Source of the DNA: Bradyrhizobium guangxiense
Lineage (GTDB): Bacteria > Pseudomonadota > Alphaproteobacteria > Rhizobiales > Xanthobacteraceae
Assembly (NCBI RefSeq): GCF_004114915.1
Contig: NZ_CP022219.1
Location: 1,146,501-1,210,500, forward strand
Length of the DNA: 64,000 nt
Reading direction: 5' to 3'
The notes under the pieces: generated by a model
Seen by the model: only the letters and a program-made list of their open reading frames with translations
What the model was told of the DNA's origin: nothing
The model's database searches: none
Position numbers and translations under genes: made by a program
Shown here: positions 8,760 through 15,863 of the stretch, piece after piece
How positions within the stretch are numbered: the first letter of the stretch is position 1
Layout of the letters: each line of letters opens with the position of its first letter

Positions 8760-10156
8760 CGTCAGCACCGATCACGGCTGGGGCAGTGCAGGCCGGCCAA
8801 AAAAATGCAAATGCGCCGACGTTGATCCTGGTCGCCGGGCTCGCGGTGACCTGGCTCGCGCTGCCTTCGGAGGACGCGGAGTCGCTGTTCAAGACCGCGG
8901 CGATCGGCGTCGGACTTGCGCTCGCGCTGAGCACGGCGATGGAAGCGGTCCAGGGTGTGCGGGCTCTGATCCGCACCGACAATCTGATGCTCTGGGTGCT
9001 GTACGGGCTCACCCTGCTGGAGTTTCTTTTTCCGCAGCCTGACGTCAATGGCGTGGTGAGTGTCGAAGCCGCCACCCGCGGCGCCACGATTGTCCTGCTC
9101 GGCTTCTTCGGACTCGCCGTCGGCCGTCATCTTATCCCGCAACAGGCGAGTTCGAGTGCCCCGCTCGATCTGAAGCCAATCTACCTGTTTGGGCTGTTCA
9201 TCTTCGCCTTTGTCGTTGGCTATTTGCATATCTTTCTCGCGGTCAATTTCGACCCGATCGAGATGATCGAGCAGATGTCGCGGCCGAGGTTTTCGCAATC
9301 GTGGGGCCGCGGCAAGTTTGGCAACGCCTATAGCTTGCTCTACGAGCTCAATTTGCTGATCTATCTGCTGCCGCCGATCGCGGGACTGATGCTCGCGCGC
9401 GCGGAACGATTCTCAATCGTGCAGAAGGTGATCGTATTTGCCGTGCTTGCACTTACGTTCTATTATGCATTCGCGTCGGGGACGAGAAACGTGCTCGGGA
9501 CCTACGTCATCTCCATGTTCGGCGCGTATGCCCTGACCAAACCTGATCTGAAGCTTAGCCAGGTGTTGAAGGTTGGAGTACCGGTCGCTGGCCTGCTACT
9601 GTTCGCAAGCACGCTGATGCTCGAGTTTCGCTCTGCCGGCGGTGTGACTGCGATTGCCTCTGAGGAGCGTCACTACGATACGCTCTATATCGACCACAAC
9701 CTTGTCAATATATCCAACCTGACCAATGTCTTCCCCGACGCAGTTCCGTATCTCGGCCTGGAGATTCCCTATCAAGCCATCATCAAGCCGATTCCCCGTG
9801 CGCTTTGGGAAGGAAAGCCGGAAGGCCTGAGCACCAGCATCGAGGCGGCGCTCGGCATAAATGATGGCGTGACGACGCTCGCCTGCACGTTTGTGGGCGA
9901 AGCCTACATGGCCTGGGGCTTTCTCGGCGTCCTCATCGCGGGCCTTGCGTTCGGCGCCGCTGCGGGATGGTGGAATCGGACAGGTCGTCAGGTCGACTCA
10001 TCATTTTCCCAGGTCTTGTATGCCTCGGGTTTCCTTGCTGCGGCCATGGGGATGCGCAGCTTGCTGACCATGGTTCCCTTCATGCTGCCGACACTCGCGT
10101 TATGGCTCATGGGAAGATACTGGCTTCCAAAATCCAAAAGTGTTCAGACCGAATAG
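8756..10156 (+). CDS. Wzy-like polysaccharide polymerase, polytopic membrane protein
   Basis: About 466 residues with roughly ten hydrophobic spans, e.g. LILVAGLAVTWLALP, LFGLFIFAFVVGYLHIF and VIVFAVLALTFYYAF. ATG 8756 follows GAGG by five bases and overlaps the preceding stop. A large periplasmic loop between the later spans (about residues 300-375) fits O-antigen polymerase topology, although no single catalytic motif is diagnostic. It probably joins repeat units on the periplasmic side in a Wzx/Wzy pathway. The only integral polymerase-like gene in this operon, it is flanked by GT4 genes. An O-antigen ligase is the alternative. Confidence 0.75.
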   Translation: MTSAPITAGAVQAGQKNANAPTLILVAGLAVTWLALPSEDAESLFKTAAIGVGLALALSTAMEAVQGVRALIRTDNLMLWVLYGLTLLEFLFPQPDVNGVVSVEAATRGATIVLLGFFGLAVGRHLIPQQASSSAPLDLKPIYLFGLFIFAFVVGYLHIFLAVNFDPIEMIEQMSRPRFSQSWGRGKFGNAYSLLYELNLLIYLLPPIAGLMLARAERFSIVQKVIVFAVLALTFYYAFASGTRNVLGTYVISMFGAYALTKPDLKLSQVLKVGVPVAGLLLFASTLMLEFRSAGGVTAIASEERHYDTLYIDHNLVNISNLTNVFPDAVPYLGLEIPYQAIIKPIPRALWEGKPEGLSTSIEAALGINDGVTTLACTFVGEAYMAWGFLGVLIAGLAFGAAAGWWNRTGRQVDSSFSQVLYASGFLAAAMGMRSLLTMVPFMLPTLALWLMGRYWLPKSKSVQTE

Positions 10157-10177
10157 TTTGCCCCTCCATCAGTTTCG

Positions 10178-11356
10178 ATGCCCTACAACATTCTCCATGT
10201 CATTCCCTACATGCATCCGAGCGCCGGCGGGCCGCCGGTCGTGGTCGAGAATTTCGTCAAGGAGGCGAACGAGCTGGGGCATCGGTCGCGCATCCTCTCG
10301 ACGCCGGGCTACTGCAGGGGTGACGAGCGCGAGCTGCTGAAGCGGCTCGAGCAGCTTGCTCCTACGAGTTTCCTGAGCCCGCGCGAGACACTTCCTGGGA
10401 TCGGACGGGCGCGATCGGGAACGATCGAGGCCCAAGTTCGCGAGGCCGATATCGTCCATGTGCATACGCTCTGGAGTCCGCTGAACGTCTCGGCCCGCCA
10501 GGCCTGCGCCCGGCTCGGCCGGCCTTACGTGCTCATGCCGCACGGAATGCTCGATCCCTATTCGCTATCGGTCAAGGCGCTGAAGAAATCGATCTATCTG
10601 CACATTTTCGAGAAGCACAATATCGCCCGTGCGGCTCGGATCATCTACACCACCCCCGAGGAGGAACGTCTGGCAAAGCTGGCGGGCTTGCCGCTGCCGG
10701 CAGGCGAGCTCGTTCCGCTCGGCGCCAATGCAAGCACGGCGTCGAAAAGCCAATTGCAGGCGCGGTTCGTGGCGCAGTTTCCTCAAGTGGCAGGAAAGCG
10801 GATCTTGCTGTTTTTGGGCAGGCTCCATCCGAAGAAGGGATTGGATCGTATCCTAGGCTGCCTTCATTCGCTTCGGCAGACGGTCCCGAACCTTCTACTC
10901 GTGGTCGCCGGCGATGGAGATGCCGGCTATGTCGACGAGCTCAGGCAGAGGGTGAGGGAGCTGTCGCTTGACGACAACGTGCTGTTCGCCGGCCGCCTCG
11001 ATGGCGATTTGAAGTGGGCTTCCTACGCCGCGGCGGAGCTCTTCCTGCTGCCCTCGCGGCAGGAGAATTTCGCAATCACCGTCGCGGAGGCGATGCAGAT
11101 GGGCGTGCCTGTTATCGTGACGGACAAGGTGAACACCTGGCCCTATGTGGAGGAGGCCGGAGCGGGCCTCGTCGTGGACGAGCGCGAGGTCGACGCAATG
11201 CTGCCGCGCGCGGTCGCGGAGATCCTGGGTGATGATGCGGCGCGCGCCAGGATGGCAGCACAGGGCGCCGCCTATGCGCGCGAGCGATTGACCTGGCCGA
11301 GGGCCATCCGCGAGCTGCTCGCTTGTTATGATCGGGTTATCTCGGAGAGCCGGTGA
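10178..11356 (+). CDS. GT4 family glycosyltransferase
   Basis: A 392-residue GT4 enzyme. ILHVIPYMHPSAGGPPVVVE is the acceptor-domain start, a pattern common in WcaI/WbpX-like enzymes. RPYVLMPHGMLDPYSL is a strong acceptor-site signature, ILLFLGRLHPKKGLDRIL opens the donor domain, and PSRQENFAITVAEAMQMGVPVIV contains a complete E-x7-E motif. Genes with the MPHGMLDP motif often sit next to a WcaF-type acetyltransferase, as here. Confidence 0.92.
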   Translation: MPYNILHVIPYMHPSAGGPPVVVENFVKEANELGHRSRILSTPGYCRGDERELLKRLEQLAPTSFLSPRETLPGIGRARSGTIEAQVREADIVHVHTLWSPLNVSARQACARLGRPYVLMPHGMLDPYSLSVKALKKSIYLHIFEKHNIARAARIIYTTPEEERLAKLAGLPLPAGELVPLGANASTASKSQLQARFVAQFPQVAGKRILLFLGRLHPKKGLDRILGCLHSLRQTVPNLLLVVAGDGDAGYVDELRQRVRELSLDDNVLFAGRLDGDLKWASYAAAELFLLPSRQENFAITVAEAMQMGVPVIVTDKVNTWPYVEEAGAGLVVDEREVDAMLPRAVAEILGDDAARARMAAQGAAYARERLTWPRAIRELLACYDRVISESR

Positions 11357-11369
11357 GGAGGCGATTGCC

Positions 11370-11933
11370 GTGAGGGCGAACCGATTTCAGGATCTGTCCC
11401 GCTTTACCGGGACGGCACGTGGCCGCGAGGCCTGGCGCGCCCAGCTCTGGTGGCTGTTCCAGTCGCTTCTCGTGCTTCCGACGCCACAATTCCTGTTTGC
11501 CTGGCGGCGCTTCGCGCTGGTCCTGTTCGGCGCCAAGATCGGAAAGCGGGTTCTCATTCGTCCGGGGGTCAGGGTGACCTATCCCTGGAACGTGACGATC
11601 GGCGATCATGTCTGGATCGGCGACAACGCAACTCTCTATTCGGTGGCCGAGATATCGATCGGGTCGCATTCCGTGATCTCGCAGGACGCCTATCTCTGCG
11701 CCGGCACCCATGACCACCGCGACATCACGTTTCCATTCAGGGCCTCGCCGATCCGCATCGCAGACGAATGTTGGGTGGCGGCGCGTGGATTCGTCGGCCC
11801 CGGCGTCGAGTTGGGCGAAGGAGCCGTGGTTGCGGCCGGAGCCGTTGTGACAGAGAACGTGCCGGCCGCCACGATCGTCGCGGGCGTGCCGGCGAAGAAG
11901 ATCGGAGATCGCGCGGCTTCGGAGCGGGGTTAG
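11370..11933 (+). CDS. wcaF: WcaF-type colanic acid/EPS acetyltransferase
   Basis: About 187 residues when started at GTG 11370, which has a GAGGAGG ribosome site eight bases upstream; the frame is open to 11328. The order is an aromatic N-terminal helix (AQLWWLFQSLLVLPT), then hexapeptide turns VTIGDHVWIGDNATLYS, ISIGSHSVISQDAYLCAGTHDH (H in the catalytic loop) and VELGEGAVVAAGAVV, ending VAGVPAKKIG. Length and motifs match the WcaF family, which O-acetylates a sugar of the growing polysaccharide from acetyl-CoA. Last gene of the plus-strand run. Confidence 0.9.
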   Translation: MRANRFQDLSRFTGTARGREAWRAQLWWLFQSLLVLPTPQFLFAWRRFALVLFGAKIGKRVLIRPGVRVTYPWNVTIGDHVWIGDNATLYSVAEISIGSHSVISQDAYLCAGTHDHRDITFPFRASPIRIADECWVAARGFVGPGVELGEGAVVAAGAVVTENVPAATIVAGVPAKKIGDRAASERG

Positions 11934-12023
11934 ATCGCAGCCGCGTGCCGCTGCCTACGTTCCGTCGCCCTTGCGGCGGTGATTTAGAGAAGTATACTGG
12001 ATTAATATTGCAGGTTTTTTTGT

Positions 12024-13142
12024 ATGGATTCCGAGAAGCTTTCATTTGTTGACGCATTGCGTGGAATTGCCATTCTCATGGTGATTTGCGTCCATCATGG
12101 TCAGAATTTTCGAGATTTTCCTACGCTTCAATTGGTCTCTGGCTTTGGTCAAATGGGAGTTCAACTCTTCTTCGTTGCTTCGGCATACACACTTTGCCGC
12201 TCGATGGATTCTCGGCCTGGTGAGCCCTCCAGGAATTTCTATATCCGCCGTTACTTCAGAATTGCTCCTTTGTACTATATTGGGATCGCGCTCTACGTTG
12301 GCGTCGCCTACGTGCAAGCGAATTTCGGCGGGACCAATCGCCTTGCTGATTACTCGGCGGTCAATATCGCCAGCAACGTTGCCTTCGTGCATGGGCTTGT
12401 TCCCGCCGCAAACAACAGCATTGTGCATGGTGGCTGGTCGATTGCGACCGAAATGCTCTTTTACGTAGCCTTTCCATTGCTTTTCTTGATGTACAAAAGA
12501 TTCCAGGATTGGCCGAAGTTTCCCTGGCTCGCCATTGCTGCCGCCGTCTTGGTCAACTGTCTGGTGCAATTGACGATCGTTTACGTACTCAAGCGAAGCG
12601 GAATCGCGAACAATAGTTTTCTCTACTATTCGATCCTAAACCAGTTGCCCGTCTTCCTCATTGGCATGCTGCTCTATTTCTCGAAGCCGCGCGCTGCGTC
12701 GCTGGCTTGGGACGCGATTCTGATGGTGCTGTTTGGCGTCGCATCTTTTGCCTGCTTAAATTGGCCGGGCCACATCGGTGCGATGTTGTCGCCCTCATTG
12801 GCCGGCCTAAGCTTTGCTCTCTTGTTCATGATGGCCAAGCGCATCTTCAGAGAACGAGGAGTGATCGCAAAGATCGGGGAAGTTTCATATTCGATGTACA
12901 TCTTCCACTTCGTGTTTGCGTGGTGGGTAACTGGATTTCTCATTGAGCTTTGCTCGCGCTTAGCAGTTCCTCCGTCTCTGGTTTATCTTGGTTCGCTATC
13001 GCTTGCGATCGGTGTGACCTATTGGATAGCCAAGTTCACGAAGTGGGGGATAGAAGATCGGTTTATCGCCGTCGGGCGCAAGATTATTCGGAGCATGACT
13101 TTGACTGAGCCAGCTGTCGCATCGGTAGCCGTTCCGAAATAA
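12024..13142 (+). CDS. Acyltransferase 3 family membrane O-acyltransferase (OafA-like)
   Basis: A 372-residue polytopic protein. FVDALRGIAILMVICVHHGQ is the first membrane span with the R-G and H-H acyl-handling residues, and NFYIRRYFRIAPLYYIG is the conserved R-R-x-x-R-I-x-P loop. About ten spans follow. It should move an acetyl or other acyl group across the membrane onto the polysaccharide. Codon use is AT-richer than in the preceding operon, and no clear Shine-Dalgarno precedes the ATG, in line with separate acquisition. Confidence 0.92.
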   Translation: MDSEKLSFVDALRGIAILMVICVHHGQNFRDFPTLQLVSGFGQMGVQLFFVASAYTLCRSMDSRPGEPSRNFYIRRYFRIAPLYYIGIALYVGVAYVQANFGGTNRLADYSAVNIASNVAFVHGLVPAANNSIVHGGWSIATEMLFYVAFPLLFLMYKRFQDWPKFPWLAIAAAVLVNCLVQLTIVYVLKRSGIANNSFLYYSILNQLPVFLIGMLLYFSKPRAASLAWDAILMVLFGVASFACLNWPGHIGAMLSPSLAGLSFALLFMMAKRIFRERGVIAKIGEVSYSMYIFHFVFAWWVTGFLIELCSRLAVPPSLVYLGSLSLAIGVTYWIAKFTKWGIEDRFIAVGRKIIRSMTLTEPAVASVAVPK

Positions 13143-13199
13143 ACTCCACGGTTCTCGTTTCTGGTCTCTGCGTCTCGCGGCAATGGGAGGACTAGAACC

Positions 13200-13448
13200 A
13201 TGGTCTTGATGCATGTTGTGAAGCAAGGTCTGAGACAGGCTGGCTTTGATATAATTAGGCATCCTCCGGCTCTTCCTCTTGTGCATCACCTTCGGGAGTT
13301 TTTTGCCGAGACCGACGTCAATGTCGTTCTCGATGTCGGAGCGTACTTAGGTCTATACTGTCGAATGCTGCGTTCCGACGTTGGCTATGAAGGCAACATA
13401 GTTAGCTTCGAACCAGTTTCACGATCATTTGCTAAGCGCTCCTCGTAA
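13200..13448 (+). pseudogene. Truncated FkbM family methyltransferase remnant
   Basis: The 82 codons encode only the N-terminus of an FkbM-type SAM-dependent methyltransferase: GLRQAGFDIIRHPPALPLVHH, then VVLDVGAYLGLYCRML (motif I, SAM binding) and GNIVSFEPVSRSF (the family's SFEP motif), followed by an early stop. FkbM proteins are usually about 230-280 residues, so the catalytic domain is mostly missing. A GT4 gene starts 21 bases after the stop. It was probably cut short by a rearrangement that brought in the neighbouring gene. A functional short protein is unlikely. Confidence 0.75.
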
Positions 13449-13469
13449 CTTTCTTTGCTTGGTGGCAAA

Positions 13470-14624
13470 ATGAAGATACTGTACGTAGCCTCCTATGAAG
13501 TTTCAGATTTCAAGCGCGGAAACGGAATTGATCATTTTAAGCTCGAGGCACTGAGGAGCGCTGGTTGTAACGTTCATCGCGCTTGTCCAATTCTTCAGGC
13601 CTCGCGCCCTCATCTTGCATCACGCGTCGTGCGCAAACTGACGCGAATCCTGTTGCCGAAGGATCCTGTTCGGGCCCGAAGAAAGCTGCTGCAAGAGATC
13701 GGCAGAGCCATCGAGGCACATCCCTATCACGCAGAAGCCGACGCAATCGTTTGTCCGAATCATTTTGACATCAGCTTCTATCAGGGGAGCCTTCCTGTTT
13801 TCTTCTGGACGGACGCGACTTATCAGAATCTTGTGTCGCTTTCGTATAGTTCGACGATGGTCCAATCGGACGAACGGAAGCATTTCGAGCACTATGTTCA
13901 AAGGCGAGCGATCGAAAAAGCGGACGGGGCATTGTGGGCCTCTCATTTTGCCATGAACACCGCCGTTGCTCAGTATGGAGCGGATCCGGCGAAGCAGAAA
14001 GTTACGGGATTCGGATTGAACATTCCCGGAGAGGAGCGGAGCGCCGACATCCCGACCGTCCTTGCGGCGCGAGAGCAAGATTTCACCCAATTGATATTCA
14101 TAGGCTTTGACTACAAGCGCAAAGGCCTGGACCTTGCCATAGAGGCAACCGTCGAATTGAACAGAATGGGAATTCCCGCCAAACTAGATACAATTGGAAG
14201 CCATCATCCGCTGCCTGAAAATGCGCAGGGTTATGTCAATATCCTCGGCCCGATCGACAAGCTTGATGCAAAACAGCTGGTCACGTTCGAAAGCGCCTTG
14301 CGCAAAGCCCATTTCTTTATCTTTCCGACGCGCGGCGATGTCTACTGTATGCCTGCGATCGAGGCTATGTCCGTCGGATGTGTGCCGGTCGTGAGCGATG
14401 TGGGCGGAATCTCGGAGATTGTTGCGACAGGCGAAACCGGAATCGTATTGCCGTTATCGGCTTCGGCTAGCGAGTATGCGCAGCGCATAGCAGCTGCGCT
14501 GCGATCGAAGAGATATGCTGAGATGGCCAGCGCTGGGTATCGCGCCTACCGGGAGCGCCACCGCTGGGGAGAGATTGGCAAGATCGCTCGGGAGTTCATT
14601 GAGCAGCGACTTGCCGCTGTCTAG
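13470..14624 (+). CDS. GT4 family glycosyltransferase
   Basis: A 384-residue GT4 protein; ATG 13470 has GGTGG upstream. MKILYVASYEVSDFKRGNG starts the acceptor domain; FTQLIFIGFDYKRKGLDLAIEA starts the donor domain; IFPTRGDVYCMPAIEAMSVGCVPVVSD is its core, with D for the first E of E-x7-E. The central VFFWTDATYQNL resembles GT4 enzymes that contain a W-T-D acceptor loop. Base composition is lower in GC than the first operon, as for its neighbours from 12 to 15.9 kb. Confidence 0.88.
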   Translation: MKILYVASYEVSDFKRGNGIDHFKLEALRSAGCNVHRACPILQASRPHLASRVVRKLTRILLPKDPVRARRKLLQEIGRAIEAHPYHAEADAIVCPNHFDISFYQGSLPVFFWTDATYQNLVSLSYSSTMVQSDERKHFEHYVQRRAIEKADGALWASHFAMNTAVAQYGADPAKQKVTGFGLNIPGEERSADIPTVLAAREQDFTQLIFIGFDYKRKGLDLAIEATVELNRMGIPAKLDTIGSHHPLPENAQGYVNILGPIDKLDAKQLVTFESALRKAHFFIFPTRGDVYCMPAIEAMSVGCVPVVSDVGGISEIVATGETGIVLPLSASASEYAQRIAAALRSKRYAEMASAGYRAYRERHRWGEIGKIAREFIEQRLAAV

Positions 14625-14862
14625 CGTGCATGTTTATCTACGGACCTGGATTTTTTGAAATGATCGACGTGCTTATGCCGTATGTGGGTTTCAATGAAGC
14701 TTCCGGGATCGTGAGCGAGGCAACTCGGGTGAGATATGATTCGAGTCGAGGCAAATCATCTTGGAAGCGTCGTTACGCTGTGTCCGGAGCATCTTAGATG
14801 TTGGATCGCGCCTCAGATGAAGAGTCTCGACTATCGCGCGTCTTAAATCTCGATCCGACGTG
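14625..14862. other. Spacer with possible decayed coding remnant
   Basis: A 238-base convergent spacer. A 55-codon plus-strand frame from 14630 (starts MFIYGPGFFEMIDVLMPYVG) has the look of a protein C-terminus and vaguely recalls the end of FkbM methyltransferases, but it breaks up after about 50 codons. No clear terminator hairpin is visible. I treat it as probably degenerate. Confidence 0.3.
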
Positions 14863-15552
14863 CTAGTTGACGAAAGTGCGAACGAGCTTCCGGATGGGAG
14901 CAGGGGTGGAACGTCTGAGGGTGTGCGCGGCTCGCCGTACATAGGCGGATATCGAGCGGTCTACAACGCGCTTTTTATTATTGTAGTCTTGAAGAGCCCA
15001 CCATCCAGAAATGGGATCTAATAAAGGGAGTTCCGTTCTCTCCAAGAAGGCTGCCTTCCCGACTGTCGCAATTTCGCGATACATTCGGTCAACCCGAAGA
15101 ATTTGGTACATGTTGTTGATCGTTGGGATGTCAATATCATCAATAATGAGCACTGCGCCAGGATCTAGGTGTGGGTAGATGTAGTAATATTCCAATTCTG
15201 GAAAGGGATAAGCGTGCGGCCCGTCGATCAAGGCAAGTTGTAGTCGCTTGAATTGATGCTTTGGCAAGGTGTGCTGACTCGGTCCCTCTACCACCGTCAC
15301 CGCCTCTTTGCGGAGGAGCGGAGAGCTGAGGGGCATTGCCAAGCTATCGCCTTCATTGAGGGCAAACACGGTATGATGTCGCGACAGATGTGAGAACAGA
15401 AGAGTGGATTTACCTGCGCCTGTCTCAACCGATTCAGAAATGTCGCGATCGGCGCAAATTCGTACGATCGCTTCGGCGGTACGTTGATCGAATCCACCGA
15501 GCGGATGCCAGTTGATCGGCAACCTGACGATTTCACTAATGGCATTCTTCAT
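14863..15552 (-). CDS. Class I SAM-methyltransferase-like protein
   Basis: A 229-residue protein; ATG 15552 is preceded by GAGGAA. SESVETGAGKSTLLFSHLS is in the position of methyltransferase motif I (normally E-x-G-x-G-x-S/T), and LQLALIDGPHAYPFPELEYYYIYPHL followed by GAVLIIDDIDIPTI matches the post-motif strands of the methyltransferase-24/cephalosporin-hydroxylase-like group. A P-loop nucleotide hydrolase is less likely because GAGKST lacks the proper spacing. It may methylate a sugar or lipid, though substrate evidence is absent. It is on the minus strand, head-to-head with a doubtful ORF at 15551. Confidence 0.7.
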   Translation of the reverse strand: MKNAISEIVRLPINWHPLGGFDQRTAEAIVRICADRDISESVETGAGKSTLLFSHLSRHHTVFALNEGDSLAMPLSSPLLRKEAVTVVEGPSQHTLPKHQFKRLQLALIDGPHAYPFPELEYYYIYPHLDPGAVLIIDDIDIPTINNMYQILRVDRMYREIATVGKAAFLERTELPLLDPISGWWALQDYNNKKRVVDRSISAYVRRAAHTLRRSTPAPIRKLVRTFVN

Positions 15553-15862
15553 GAAAGTTTCCTCAAGGCTTCTATTGTCTGTTGCTCTGTTGATGGCGAA
15601 GGGAAATACCTATTGTGATGCTTCGGAACAGCTTGAAAGAAGGCTGCGCCCGGTTTGCGAGAAAGCTCCGGGACGAGATTATACGCTGCGATACATCCCG
15701 AAAACTATCGCTGAATGCGTCAGCCGGATAGAGCAAGAATTCGAAGAAGCGCGCCGGAGCTTCCCTCGGCGCGGAGGGATTCCTCAAAGAAAAACAGCTC
15801 CCCACGAAGCTCTCGAGAGAGAGCTCAATGGGGAGCAGGATTGGAGGATCGTTGGCGCTTAA
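15551..15862 (+). CDS. Possible small secreted protein
   Basis: A 103-codon frame that starts MKVSSRLLLSVALLMAKGNTYC, which looks like a signal peptide, followed by a charged helical region with three cysteines. The stop sits one base from the stop of the convergent beta-helix gene, which fits a real gene. Against it, there is no ribosome site and its ATG overlaps the ATG of the minus-strand methyltransferase by two bases. I do not recognise a family. Confidence 0.3.
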   Translation: MKVSSRLLLSVALLMAKGNTYCDASEQLERRLRPVCEKAPGRDYTLRYIPKTIAECVSRIEQEFEEARRSFPRRGGIPQRKTAPHEALERELNGEQDWRIVGA

Positions 15863-15863
15863 C

